From Lacicoccus halitifaciens (lineage in GTDB: Bacteria > Bacillota > Bacilli > Staphylococcales > Salinicoccaceae): DNA of 64,000 bases. This document shows positions 25,880 to 33,771 of this stretch, piece after piece. How positions within the stretch are numbered: the first letter of the stretch is position 1; every line of letters starts with the position of its first letter. The position numbers and the translations under genes were made by a program. The notes under the pieces are model-generated. The model did no database searches. It had not been told where the DNA came from and saw only the letters and a program-made list of their open reading frames with translations. The stretch spans positions 108,713 to 172,712 of the forward strand of contig NZ_JBDZDV010000006.1 of assembly GCF_040544485.1 (NCBI RefSeq), written 5' to 3'.

Positions 25880-26861
25880 AGTCACACTGGTCGGCGGCGG
25901 CACCGGATTGAGTGTTTTAGCGCGTGGTTTGAGGCAGTATCCGGTGGAAGTTTCAGCAATCGTCTCCGTCGCCGATGACGGCGGCTCCACAGGCATCATA
26001 CGCGACCAGATCGATATGCCCGCACCGGGTGACATACGGAATGTGATGTCCGCCTTATCCGATGTGGAATCGAAGCTTGAGAGCCTGTTCAATTACAGAT
26101 TCAAGAAAAACGAAATCAGCGGCCATGCCCTGGGGAACCTGATGCTTGCGGCTATGTACGATATGACGGGGGACTTTGCGCTCGCTGTCGAAGAGCTCAG
26201 CGTCATCCTCAACGTGCGCGGCACGGTCATCCCATCGACCAATTTCAGCCCGAAGCTCGCTGCCCGCATGCAGGATGACTCGATCATCATCGGTGAGAGC
26301 TACATACCGAAAGTCCACCAGCAGATTTCGGAAGTGTTCCTGCTGCCGAAAGATACGATTGCGACCCCCGAGGCCGTCCAGGCGATCGAAGAAGCGGACA
26401 TCATCGTCCTCGGGCCCGGCAGCCTCTATACGAGCATCATCCCGAACCTGCTCCCTTCAGGGATGAAGGAGGCCCTCATCAGCTCCGAATGCACAAAAGT
26501 CTATGTGTCCAACATCATGACCCAGGTGGGCGAAACGATCGGTTATACGGCTTCCGACCACCTTCAGGCGATCAACAGGCACATGGGCGAGAATATCTTC
26601 GATTACATCATCCAGAATGAAAGGAACATCACATCCGACGTATCCGACTACTACAAGGAGAACGGGATGTCCGTCGTGACGAGTGATCAGAAGGAACTTG
26701 AGGAAATGGGCGTCTCCGTCCTCACGCATGAAAATCTCGTGAGTGTCGATTCCGACGGGGCAGTCAGGCATAACAACGATGTGATCGCAGAAATGATTTA
26801 CGATATTGCACTGAAGGAGATCGGCACATTGCAGTATCGCGCGAATAAAGATCAAAGTTAG
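25866..26861 (+). CDS. yvcK: YvcK/GlmR family metabolic regulator
   Basis: A 331-residue CofD-like protein that binds UDP-sugars and is needed for growth on gluconeogenic carbon and for normal cell-wall precursor supply. N-terminal VTLVGGGTGLSVLARGL (ligand loop), SVADDGGSTG, APGDIRNV and GPGSLYTSIIPNLL are typical. The start lies inside rapZ, so translation is coupled. Together with RapZ it ties amino-sugar state to wall synthesis. Confidence 0.94.
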   Translation: MNKIRVTLVGGGTGLSVLARGLRQYPVEVSAIVSVADDGGSTGIIRDQIDMPAPGDIRNVMSALSDVESKLESLFNYRFKKNEISGHALGNLMLAAMYDMTGDFALAVEELSVILNVRGTVIPSTNFSPKLAARMQDDSIIIGESYIPKVHQQISEVFLLPKDTIATPEAVQAIEEADIIVLGPGSLYTSIIPNLLPSGMKEALISSECTKVYVSNIMTQVGETIGYTASDHLQAINRHMGENIFDYIIQNERNITSDVSDYYKENGMSVVTSDQKELEEMGVSVLTHENLVSVDSDGAVRHNNDVIAEMIYDIALKEIGTLQYRANKDQS

Positions 26862-26871
26862 GGTTGATGAA

Positions 26872-27819
26872 ATGTCATTTGCATCAGATATGAAAAATGA
26901 ACTTACACGTGTTGATGTGGATACATGCTGCAAGAAGAGTGAATTATCCGCGCTGATCAAGATGAACGGTGCGCTCAGCTTTTTCGACGGCGACTGGATC
27001 ATCAACGTACAGACCGAAAATGCGGCGATTGCACGCCGCATATTCTCACTTATCAAAAAAGTGTATGGTGTGGATATAGAGCTGCTCGTCCGCAAAAAGA
27101 TGAAGCTGAAGAAGAACAACGTCTATATCAGCAGGGTGAAAAAGGATGCACATAAAGTCCTCAAAGACTTGAACATCATCGAAAACGGCATGATCATCCA
27201 TACAATCGATGAGGATATCAAGAAGAAGGAATGCTGCATCCGAAGCTATTTGAGGGGGGCGTTCCTTGCCGGCGGCTCGGTGAACAACCCGGAAACCTCC
27301 GCCTATCACCTTGAGATCGCCTCGCTCTATGAAGATCATGCCATCGCCCTGACCGAGCTGATGAACGGCTATGATCTGAATGCAAAATATATAGAGCGCA
27401 AACGCGGCTATATCACCTACTTGAAGGGCGCCGAAAAGATTGCGGAATTCCTGAGCCTGATCGGCGGTTATCAGGCGCTTTTGAAGTTTGAAGATGTCCG
27501 CATCGTCCGTGATATGAGGAACTCGGTGAACAGGCTGGTCAACTGCGAGACGGCAAACCTCAACAAGACCATCAGCGCTGCGATGCGTCAGGTGGAGAAC
27601 ATCCAGCTGATCGACGAAGAGATCGGCATCGATGAACTGCCGGAAAGGCTGCAGGAAATCGCAAGGCTGAGGGTTGAGCATCAGGATGTCTCCTTAAAGG
27701 AGCTCGGCGAGATGATGTCATCGGGTGCGATTTCGAAGTCCGGCGTCAATCACAGGCTGAGGAAGCTCGACAACATCGCAGAAAAGATCAGAAGCGGCGA
27801 GACAATAGATTTCAAATAG
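26872..27819 (+). CDS. whiA: WhiA, LAGLIDADG-like DNA-binding protein
   Basis: A 315-residue WhiA. The N-terminal homing-endonuclease-like fold (SYLRGAFLAGGSVNNPE carries the decayed LAGLIDADG motif) precedes a C-terminal helix-turn-helix (VSLKELGEMMSSGAISKSGVNHRLRKL). WhiA is a sporulation regulator in Streptomyces; in Firmicutes it influences cell division and chromosome segregation. Ten bases separate it from yvcK. It is the last gene of the operon, with a terminator after it. Confidence 0.95.
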   Translation: MSFASDMKNELTRVDVDTCCKKSELSALIKMNGALSFFDGDWIINVQTENAAIARRIFSLIKKVYGVDIELLVRKKMKLKKNNVYISRVKKDAHKVLKDLNIIENGMIIHTIDEDIKKKECCIRSYLRGAFLAGGSVNNPETSAYHLEIASLYEDHAIALTELMNGYDLNAKYIERKRGYITYLKGAEKIAEFLSLIGGYQALLKFEDVRIVRDMRNSVNRLVNCETANLNKTISAAMRQVENIQLIDEEIGIDELPERLQEIARLRVEHQDVSLKELGEMMSSGAISKSGVNHRLRKLDNIAEKIRSGETIDFK

Positions 27820-27834
27820 CCGATGGTTTTTATT

Positions 27835-27870
27835 TTCCCGGAATGGTGATGCCTCCGGGAATTTAATTTT
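27835..27870 (+). terminator. Terminator after whiA
   Basis: TTCCCGGA (27835-27842) and TCCGGGAA (27854-27861), 11-nt loop, T-rich tail. Confidence 0.8.
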
Positions 27871-27925
27871 GACACCGGATGGTCATATTTGGAAGGGAAT
27901 ATTCACGGGAGAGATACCATTTGAA

Positions 27926-27953
27926 TTGAAATGGAATGCTCCTGTGGTAAAAT
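27926..27953 (+). promoter_or_regulatory. Promoter of the SurA_N-like lipoprotein
   Basis: TTGAAA, 16-base spacer, TAAAAT with an extended TGG directly before the -10; 36 bases upstream of the ATG. Confidence 0.75.
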
Positions 27954-27989
27954 GACGGACGATAACGATTTGGAAGGTAGGAAACAATA

Positions 27990-28736
27990 ATGAAGAAATG
28001 GTTGATGATGATAACGGCTGCGGCCACGATGTCACTTGTCGCTGCATGCGGCGATGACAACGCAGAAGAGGCACAGGAAGAGACTGCACAGGAAGGCCAT
28101 GCAGGCGGAGAGGCAGAAGAGATGCCTGAACCGGATCTTGAAGATGTGCCGGATGTCGTCGCTGAAGTGGAAGGCGAGGAGATCACGAAGGATGAGTTTG
28201 AGCAGGTGTATACTCAAGAATTCCAACAGAGGGTCATGATGCAACAGATGACGGGTGAGGAAATCGATGAGGGTGCTTTGAAGGAGCAGGTTGTAGAAAG
28301 GCTAGTTTCTAACGAATTATTATTACAAGAAGCGGAAAGCCGAGATATGGAAGCATCTGAGGAAGAGATTGATGAGATTATTGATCAACTTATAGAAATA
28401 AATGGTATGGAATCGGAAGATGAATATATCAGTGCTGTGGAAGAAAGCGGCATGAGTGAAGAAGAACTGAGGGCGCAAATCGCCGATCAGGTGAAAATGC
28501 AACAGCTGATTTCTGAGGAATCCGGCGATACTGAGCCGACCGAGGAAGAGATGCAGGAAGTTTATGACGAGCAGATTGCGGCACGTGAAGATGCCGGAGA
28601 AGACTCCGAGGCACCTGAATTCGAAGAAGTGAAGCCGCAGATTGAAGAACAGTTGACGATGGAAAAAGAAGCTGAAGCAGCACAAAATCTTTCAGACGAG
28701 CTGCGTGAAGAAGCAGATGTGACGATTCATATTTAA
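27990..28736 (+). CDS. Acidic lipoprotein with SurA N-terminal-like chaperone domain
   Basis: A 248-residue lipoprotein: signal peptide with lipobox LVAAC (Cys20), an acidic Glu/Ala-rich tether (about 21-55), then VVAEVEGEEITKDEFEQVY, the opening of SurA/PrsA-type N-terminal chaperone domains, followed by helical Glu-rich sequence. The parvulin domain of PrsA is absent: no HILV or GDLG-like motif is seen. It is therefore likely a foldase-related holdase or a degenerate relative, and not a proline isomerase. Base composition falls to AT-rich between about 28280 and 28440 compared with its neighbours. It has its own promoter and is followed by a repeat array and a shared terminator. Confidence 0.78.
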   Translation: MKKWLMMITAAATMSLVAACGDDNAEEAQEETAQEGHAGGEAEEMPEPDLEDVPDVVAEVEGEEITKDEFEQVYTQEFQQRVMMQQMTGEEIDEGALKEQVVERLVSNELLLQEAESRDMEASEEEIDEIIDQLIEINGMESEDEYISAVEESGMSEEELRAQIADQVKMQQLISEESGDTEPTEEEMQEVYDEQIAAREDAGEDSEAPEFEEVKPQIEEQLTMEKEAEAAQNLSDELREEADVTIHI

Positions 28737-28753
28737 TTGCTGATTGTTTGAGT

Positions 28754-29005
28754 ATGACACGAACGGGTGGTTTTCCCTGGTTTCGTGTCACGAATAGCCT
28801 CAATATGACACGAGCGGGGAGTTTTTCCGGGTTTCGTGTCACGGACGGCCTCAATATGACACGAGCGGGGACTTTTCCCTGGTTTCATGTCACAAACGAC
28901 TAAAATATGACATGAACGGGCACTTTTCCCGGCCTTCGTGTCACGAGCGACTGAAATATGACACGAACGAAGACTTTCCCCGACCTTCATGTCACGAAAC
29001 AAAAT
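28754..29005. repeat. Five 51-bp palindromic units (TGACACGA array)
   Basis: Left arms TGACACGA start at 28755, 28806, 28857, 28908 and 28959; right arms TCGTGTCA start at 28783, 28834, 28885, 28936 and 28987, with single substitutions. The period is exactly 51 in all four steps. Each 36-bp palindrome has an inner CGGG/CCCG-like pair, and 15 bases separate successive palindromes. Because 51 is a multiple of three, the array reads through in some frames, but no gene is supported. It lies between the lipoprotein stop and a bidirectional terminator and would be transcribed in the lipoprotein 3' UTR. Confidence 0.95.
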
Positions 29006-29048
29006 AAAGCCCGAGGGACTCATCAAAAGAGTCCCGGCGGGCTTTTTT
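29006..29048. terminator. Bidirectional terminator
   Basis: AAAGCCCG-A-GGGACTC (29006-29021) faces GAGTCCC-G-GCGGGCTTT (29029-29044), with six Ts on one side and an A-rich tract on the other. It serves the lipoprotein gene and the convergent epimerase gene. Confidence 0.9.
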
Positions 29049-29962
29049 CATTCTCCGTATATTTCATCTAGGGCGACATCAAGGCTCGGATAGTTGAATT
29101 TGAATTCCTGGGCGAGCAGCTTTTGAGGGATGACTTTCTGTCCCTTGACGAGCATTATCGACTGGTCGCCTAAAACTTTTTCGAAGATGAACCCCGGCAT
29201 ATTCACAAAAGTCGGCCTGCCGAGCGCCATGCCGAGGTATTTGGCGAAGTGTGCCTGCCTGAGCGGCGAGGGCGCGGTCATATTGACCGGGCCTGAAAGT
29301 TCCGTATCGGCCATCGCGAAAAGGAGTGCGTTGACCAGGTCTTCCACATGGATCCAGCTGTAGTACTGGTCACCTGACCCGATCTTGCCCCCCGCCCCGA
29401 ATTTGAACGGCAGTGCCATCATCGGCAGCACGCCTTCATCTTTATCGAGCACGAGGCCGAACCTGCCGAGGACGACCCGCGTCCCGAGCGTCTCGAATCT
29501 GAGCGCCTGATTTTCCCAGGCGGTCACGACCGACGACAGGAAATTCGAAGGGCTGAATTCATCGTCTTCGGTGTAGCTCACGGTTTCGCTCGTCGGGTAG
29601 TAGCCGACGGCACTCGCATTGATCAGGACGCCGGGTTTTATTTCCGCCTGCTCCGCCCAGTTGTAAAGCAGTTTCGTGACATTGATCCTTGAATCGAGGA
29701 TCGCTTCTTTATGGCTGTCGGTCCACATCTTGCTCAGTGACGCGCCTGCAAAATTGTAGACGGCATCGATATTCATGGGCAGTGATTCCGCAAAACTCAA
29801 ATCCGTCAGATTGTCCGGGTTGTATTTGATGTAATGGATGAAAGGATGGTCGCTTGTGTGCTCCCCCCGGCTTAATATATAAACGTGGTGCCTGTCTTCC
29901 ACCAGCGCATCACGCACATGGGAGCCGACCAGGCCGGTGCCTCCAGTCATTAATATGTTCAT
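29048..29962 (-). CDS. TIGR01777 family NAD(P)-dependent epimerase (YfhF-like)
   Basis: A 304-residue extended short-chain dehydrogenase. The Rossmann loop MTGGTGLVGSHV (5-16), NFAGASLS, a Ser-Tyr pair (NASAVGYYP) and the C-terminal DUF1731-like tail (PQKLLAQEFKFNYPSLDVAL) mark the TIGR01777/SDR39U1 family. Substrate unknown; some members are called cell-division inhibitors without good evidence. From memory, staphylococci carry a homologue near clpP. AAGGAGG lies before ATG 29962. Confidence 0.88.
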   Translation of the reverse strand: MNILMTGGTGLVGSHVRDALVEDRHHVYILSRGEHTSDHPFIHYIKYNPDNLTDLSFAESLPMNIDAVYNFAGASLSKMWTDSHKEAILDSRINVTKLLYNWAEQAEIKPGVLINASAVGYYPTSETVSYTEDDEFSPSNFLSSVVTAWENQALRFETLGTRVVLGRFGLVLDKDEGVLPMMALPFKFGAGGKIGSGDQYYSWIHVEDLVNALLFAMADTELSGPVNMTAPSPLRQAHFAKYLGMALGRPTFVNMPGFIFEKVLGDQSIMLVKGQKVIPQKLLAQEFKFNYPSLDVALDEIYGE

Positions 29963-30021
29963 TGATGGGGTGCCTCCTTAAAATCGTATAGTTTCTAGTC
30001 TCATACCCGAAAAGACGACAA

Positions 30022-30058
30022 AATAAAAGTGCTGCATATCATTTTGATATGCAGCACC
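30022..30058 (-). terminator. clpP terminator
   Basis: On the minus strand GTGCTGCATATCA pairs with TGATATGCAGCAC (30029-30041 and 30045-30057), a 13-bp perfect stem with 3-nt loop, followed by TTTTATTTT. Confidence 0.93.
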
Positions 30059-30064
30059 AGAATA

Positions 30065-30658
30065 TTATCCCTGAAGCTTTTCAGGTTCCATCACTTCGTC
30101 GATCAGGCCGTACTCTTTCGCTTCTTCTGCTGACATGAAGAAGTCGCGGTCGGTGTCCTGTTCGATTTTATCCAGTGACTGGCCTGTTCTCTCAGCGAGG
30201 ATTTTATTCAATTTTTCACGGGTTTTCAGGATGTGCTTGGCGGCAATCTCGATTTCTGTCGCCTGACCCTGTGCACCGCCGAGCGGCTGGTGGATCATCA
30301 CTTCGGCGTTCGGCAATGCAAAGCGCTTGCCTTTCGTACCTGCTGCAAGCAGGAATGAACCCATGGAAGCAGCCATGCCGAGGCAGATCGTCTGAACATC
30401 CGGTTTGATGTGCTGGATCGTGTCATAGATCGCCATTCCGGCCGTGACGCTGCCGCCCGGTGAGTTGATGTACAGATAAATGTCTTTTTCAGGATCCTGT
30501 GCCTGCAGGAATAAAAGCTGGCTCACGACCGAGTTCGCGACATTATCGTCGATCCCTGTCCCGATCATGATGATTCTATCTTTTAATAATCTACTATAAA
30601 TGTCATAAGCACGCTCTCCGCGATTTGTCTGTTCAATCACTGTAGGTATTAAATTCAT
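30065..30658 (-). CDS. clpP: ATP-dependent Clp protease proteolytic subunit
   Basis: The 197-residue tetradecameric serine protease of the Clp system. The catalytic triad Ser98 (GMAASMGS), His123 (MIHQP) and Asp172 is intact, as are the N-terminal IPTVIEQTNRGERAYDI and the oligomerisation helix. It degrades tagged and misfolded proteins with ClpX or ClpC, including tmRNA-tagged peptides from the system encoded at 44.6-45.5 kb. GGAGGG precedes the ATG. A CtsR operator overlaps its promoter. Confidence 0.98.
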   Translation of the reverse strand: MNLIPTVIEQTNRGERAYDIYSRLLKDRIIMIGTGIDDNVANSVVSQLLFLQAQDPEKDIYLYINSPGGSVTAGMAIYDTIQHIKPDVQTICLGMAASMGSFLLAAGTKGKRFALPNAEVMIHQPLGGAQGQATEIEIAAKHILKTREKLNKILAERTGQSLDKIEQDTDRDFFMSAEEAKEYGLIDEVMEPEKLQG

Positions 30659-30701
30659 GTTTTTCCCTCCGTGTTTTAGTTTTATAATTAATGCTGATTT
30701 A

Positions 30702-30730
30702 TTTATATCATATTAGTCAAATAAGGTCAA
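30702..30730 (-). promoter_or_regulatory. clpP SigA promoter
   Basis: On the minus strand TTGACC (30725-30730), 17-base spacer, TATAAA (30702-30707). Confidence 0.85.
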
Positions 30731-30731
30731 A
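30715..30731 (+). promoter_or_regulatory. CtsR heat-shock operator
   Basis: AGTCAAA-TAA-GGTCAAA is an exact fit to the CtsR consensus RGTCAAA-NAN-RGTCAAA. It covers the clpP -35 hexamer, so repression by promoter occlusion and heat induction are expected. Only one operator is seen. Confidence 0.92.
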
Positions 30732-30744
30732 AGATAAAACCGGC

Positions 30745-30772
30745 TTTTCATTTTCAGGATTTATGCTATAAT
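30745..30772 (+). promoter_or_regulatory. Promoter of tRNA-Arg
   Basis: TTTTCA, 16-base spacer, TATAAT (30767-30772) with TGC before it. The predicted start is about 35 bases before the mature tRNA. Confidence 0.65.
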
Positions 30773-30813
30773 GGTTATGGTCTGAAATACATACCGGCCT
30801 GAATATTGATCAG

Positions 30814-30885
30814 GCCCCCATGGTGTAATGGATAACACGTAAGATTCCGGTTCTTGAGATAGGAGTTCGATTCTCTTTGGGGGCG
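30814..30885 (+). tRNA. tRNA-Arg (anticodon CCG)
   Basis: A full cloverleaf: acceptor GCCCCCA (30814-30820) with TGGGGGC (30878-30884), D-stem GTGT/ACAC, anticodon stem TAAGA/TCTTG with loop TTCCGGT (30845-30851), 4-nt variable region, T-arm AGGAG-TTCGATT-CTCTT. Anticodon CCG reads CGG. CCA is not encoded. A tRNA-Arg beside clpP is also found in S. aureus. Confidence 0.93.
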
Positions 30886-30913
30886 CTGCGTAAAGTCTTT
30901 GGACAGATGATCC

Positions 30914-30947
30914 AGCCATAATCCTCAAGGGTTATGGCTGTTTTTTT
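30914..30947 (+). terminator. Terminator after tRNA-Arg
   Basis: AGCCATAATCC (30914-30924) and GGGTTATGGCT (30929-30939), 4-nt loop, then G and seven Ts. Confidence 0.92.
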
Positions 30948-31016
30948 ATTTCTTTTGAATGCTTCATGCATACAACGTACCAGAGTGGTGTAATTTTTAC
31001 AATAAAAATCAATCGC

Positions 31017-31045
31017 TTCAAATCATCCGGCATCCACTGTATAAT
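31017..31045 (+). promoter_or_regulatory. Promoter of the ThrE-type exporter operon
   Basis: TTCAAA, 17-base spacer, TATAAT (31040-31045). Confidence 0.7.
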
Positions 31046-31099
31046 TGTGGCTGAAAATGATCCGGGATGCGGGTTTTTATTCACTGTGAAAAGCAGGTG

Positions 31100-31891
31100 A
31101 TGAATGTGCTGAATGATATGGAAATTATCGACGAACCCAATGATGACCTGAAGGAAAGCTATGTGCGGGATGTCTTCTTTGTGGCTTTGAACTGCGGCAA
31201 GCTGCTCCTTGAGAGCGGTGCGGAGACATACCGCATCGAGGACACGATGATGCGCATATCCAACAGCTACGGCATCAGCAATCCCCAGGTGTTCGTCACA
31301 CCGACCGTCATCATCTTCTCGATGAATGAGCATGCACTGACGCAGACGGTGCGGATCGATGAACGTGCAAACGACCTCGGCATGGTGAATGTGATCAATA
31401 ACTTATCCCGCGAGATCACCGCCGGCATGCCGCTTAAATCGGCGATCAGGAAAATTGAGAGGATCCATGAATCACTCGTATTCCCCCTGTGGCTGATGGT
31501 GCTCACCGGAGGTATGGTCGGCTTCATGTTCCTCCTGCTGTTCGACGGTGCGCTCATCGATCTGCCGGCTGCGGCATTCGGCGGTGCGCTCGGCGTATTC
31601 ATAATGGAGGGGATCCTCCGCTTCACGAAGGTCAAATTCTTCACGGAATTCTTCGCGTCCCTGTTCATCGCGCTCACCGCCCACCTCTACTCTACATACG
31701 GGCCGGGTGCGAACATGGACACCATCATCATCGCTGCAGTGATGCCTCTTGTGCCAGGGGTCCTGATCACGAATGCGATACGTGAGATGATCCGGGGCCA
31801 TCTGCTCGCCGGCATCATGAAAGGTGCGGAAGCGACTTTGACTGCATTTGCGATCGGCGCAGGGGTGGCGCTCGTGTTCATGATCATTTAA
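31100..31891 (+). CDS. ThrE-type exporter, large subunit (DUF1212/ThrE N-domain)
   Basis: A membrane protein with a cytoplasmic N-terminal domain carrying the ThrE motif CGKLLLESGAETYRIEDTM and later about five helices (from residue 140 on). The family exports threonine/serine in Corynebacterium or, as YjjP-YjjB, dicarboxylates in E. coli. Here the exporter is split in two genes. The frame is open from ATG 31067 without a ribosome site; ATG 31100 after AGCAGGTG is preferred, giving 263 residues. Substrate not determined by sequence. Confidence 0.82.
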   Translation: MNVLNDMEIIDEPNDDLKESYVRDVFFVALNCGKLLLESGAETYRIEDTMMRISNSYGISNPQVFVTPTVIIFSMNEHALTQTVRIDERANDLGMVNVINNLSREITAGMPLKSAIRKIERIHESLVFPLWLMVLTGGMVGFMFLLLFDGALIDLPAAAFGGALGVFIMEGILRFTKVKFFTEFFASLFIALTAHLYSTYGPGANMDTIIIAAVMPLVPGVLITNAIREMIRGHLLAGIMKGAEATLTAFAIGAGVALVFMII

Positions 31892-31903
31892 GGAGGCGGT
31901 TGG

Positions 31904-32356
31904 ATGGCGGTGTTCGTTTATCAGTTTATTTTAAGCTTTTTTGCTTCCATGGGTTTCGGCATACTCTTCAATGCGCCGAGGCGGGCGCTCATCAGCTGCG
32001 GGCTGACCGGAGCTGCAGGATGGCTTGTATATTTCACTTTCATGGACATGGGAGTGACACAGATCGTTTCGAGCTTTGCGGGTGGCATCGTGCTGACTGC
32101 GGTGTCGATCTATAATGCAAGGTACTTGAAGATGCCGCTCGTCATCTTCATCACATGCGGGATCATCCCGCTCGTCCCGGGCGGCATCGCCTACCAGGCG
32201 ATGCGCAATGTCGTGCTTGAAAACTATCAGCTGGCGATTTCATTCGGTATTGAAGCGGCGCTCATCGCCAGTGCGATCGCGCTCGGCATCATCACATCGG
32301 AGATGCTCCATTCACTGGTGAATACGATTTTATCAAAATTAAAGACAGGTGAGTAA
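31904..32356 (+). CDS. ThrE-type exporter, small subunit (DUF3815)
   Basis: A 150-residue protein with four or five helices, matching the C-terminal half of ThrE: PRRALISCGLTGAAGW, FAGGIVLT, ITCGIIPLVPGGIAYQAM. It complements the preceding gene; together they correspond to one full-length ThrE. AAGGAGG precedes the start 12 bases after the first subunit. Confidence 0.82.
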   Translation: MAVFVYQFILSFFASMGFGILFNAPRRALISCGLTGAAGWLVYFTFMDMGVTQIVSSFAGGIVLTAVSIYNARYLKMPLVIFITCGIIPLVPGGIAYQAMRNVVLENYQLAISFGIEAALIASAIALGIITSEMLHSLVNTILSKLKTGE

Positions 32357-32358
32357 TT

Positions 32359-32616
32359 GTGTTAATGTTGGATTATTATATGAGGGAACGGTGCGGATTA
32401 TGCGATGAGGGTCTCCTGCAGATCAAAGTCGCATTATCGGAGCTCAGGGAGATGGACGTCAGGATCAATAAGATCGACATCGACCATGATGATGCACTGC
32501 AGGAAGAGTACATGGTAAGGGTCCCGGTGCTGAAACATGATTCCGAAGTCATCCAGGAGGGCATCCTCGATTTCGTCCAGATCTATGATTATATAAAAGC
32601 AATTAAGGGTAAGTAA
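32359..32616 (+). CDS. Glutaredoxin-like thioredoxin-fold protein (DUF836 type)
   Basis: An 85-residue thioredoxin fold. Redox site CGLC (C12, C15, numbered from GTG 32359), VPVL as the cis-Pro loop. ACAGGTGAG lies 5 bases before GTG, which is therefore preferred to ATG 32365. It is close to the exporter genes (two bases), suggesting co-transcription, and precedes the cggR operon as in staphylococci. Its redox partner is unknown. Confidence 0.78.
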   Translation: MLMLDYYMRERCGLCDEGLLQIKVALSELREMDVRINKIDIDHDDALQEEYMVRVPVLKHDSEVIQEGILDFVQIYDYIKAIKGK

Positions 32617-32634
32617 ATAAAGGATACAAAAAGA

Positions 32635-32664
32635 TTGCATTGTTATATATAATTTTGATATATT
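32635..32664 (+). promoter_or_regulatory. cggR-gapA operon promoter
   Basis: TTGCAT, 18-base spacer, TATATT. It lies between the glutaredoxin-like gene and the CggR site. Confidence 0.55.
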
Positions 32665-32680
32665 AATGATGTAATTTTTT

Positions 32681-32705
32681 TGTCCCTGGTGGGACGGTTT
32701 TTGTC
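32681..32705 (+). promoter_or_regulatory. CggR-operator-like element and hairpin
   Basis: GGGAC-N6-TGTC (32691-32705) matches a half of the B. subtilis CggR operator (CGGGAC-N6-TGTC repeated). A second TGTC at 32681-32684 is placed upstream, but its GGGAC partner is missing. GTCCC-TGGT-GGGAC (32682-32695) is also a short palindrome followed by GG and five Ts, so it may act as an attenuator. Confidence 0.6.
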
Positions 32706-32732
32706 TCACTATAGCGAAAGGTGGATAATGAT

Positions 32733-33749
32733 ATGTGGCAGAGACTCATTGACATCCAGAAAAGCGTAGTTCCCGATATTTTATCTCACATGTTGAAACG
32801 CCTTGATATTTTAGGTTACATCGGAGCAGAACAGCCGATCGGCAGAAGGACGCTGTCGAAGCAGCTGGGCATGACGGAAAGGGTGCTGCGCAGGGAAGTC
32901 GAGGAACTGGCGGCACTCAACCTGATCAAAGTGGATGCCAAAGGCATCTCTTTATCGGGGAGCGGCAGGGAAGTGCTCCGTGAAGTGGAGCCCTTCCTGA
33001 CGCTGATTGAAAGCCGCAACGACCTCGCCGGCCAGCTGAAGGACCGATATCCTCTGAAAGACATCATCGTCGTCCGCGGTGATGCGGAGGAGAACCCCTT
33101 CGTCAAGGAGGAGCTCGCGAAGCTGACGGCTGAACACTTGACGGAGCAGCTGTTCCTGGGTGCGGTGATATCTGTTGCAGGCGGATCCACGATGGCACTC
33201 GTCAGCAAGTTCTTAAGGCCGAAGCACGAAGACCTGCTGTTCATCCCTGCAAGGGGCGGGCTCGGTGAAGAGGTCGCCTACCAGTCGAACTCCATCGTCG
33301 GTCATCTGGCGGAAGCGACGGAAGGTCAGCACAGGATGTTATACGCACCGGACAGCATCAGCGAAGCTTCACTGCAGTCGCTGAAGGCAGAGCCGTTGGT
33401 GAGCGAGATCATCGAACTGAATGAACGCTCGTCATTCGTCATCCATGGCATCGGCGATGCCTTTGAAATGGCACGGCGCAGGAATGTGGATGAAGCGACC
33501 ATGCAGAAACTGGCTGAAGGTCAGGCCGTGGGCGAAGCGTTCGGGTTTTATTTCGATGCTGACGGGGAATTGGTCCATAAGGTGACGACCATCGGACTGC
33601 AGCTTGAGGACCTTGGAAAAAAAGAGGCCATTTTTGCAGTTGCAGGCGGTGGGAGCAAGAAGGAAGCGGTGAAGGCTTATTTGAAGCTGGCACCGGAAAA
33701 TACGATATTGATCATTGATGAAGTCATTGCCGGTCATTTACTGGCATAA
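32733..33749 (+). CDS. cggR: Central glycolytic genes regulator CggR
   Basis: A SorC-family repressor with an N-terminal winged helix (PIGRRTLSKQLGMTERVLRREV near 30-55) and a C-terminal sugar-phosphate-binding domain that senses fructose-1,6-bisphosphate (VAGGSTMALVSKFL, PARGGLGEEVAYQSN, VAGGGSKKEAVKAYL). The frame opens at GTG 32721; ATG 32733, 8 bases after AAAGGTGG, is preferred and gives 338 residues. It heads the glycolytic cluster and lies 22 bases before gapA, as in other Bacillales. Confidence 0.93.
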   Translation: MWQRLIDIQKSVVPDILSHMLKRLDILGYIGAEQPIGRRTLSKQLGMTERVLRREVEELAALNLIKVDAKGISLSGSGREVLREVEPFLTLIESRNDLAGQLKDRYPLKDIIVVRGDAEENPFVKEELAKLTAEHLTEQLFLGAVISVAGGSTMALVSKFLRPKHEDLLFIPARGGLGEEVAYQSNSIVGHLAEATEGQHRMLYAPDSISEASLQSLKAEPLVSEIIELNERSSFVIHGIGDAFEMARRRNVDEATMQKLAEGQAVGEAFGFYFDADGELVHKVTTIGLQLEDLGKKEAIFAVAGGGSKKEAVKAYLKLAPENTILIIDEVIAGHLLA

Positions 33750-33771
33750 AAATATAAGGAGGCCATATTTT

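Noticed and set aside
28754..29005. CRISPR array
   Set aside because: The palindromes are of CRISPR-repeat size, but intervening segments are only 15 bases and are themselves repeated, and no cas gene is present. The same holds for the arrays at 39.8 and 54.4 kb.
28733..29026. Minus-strand 97-codon frame with 17-residue repeats (RDTKPGKTPRSCHIEAV type) across the TGACACGA array
   Set aside because: It starts inside the bidirectional terminator stem, has no ribosome site, and its periodicity is a consequence of a 51-bp DNA repeat. Another frame on the same strand is open too.
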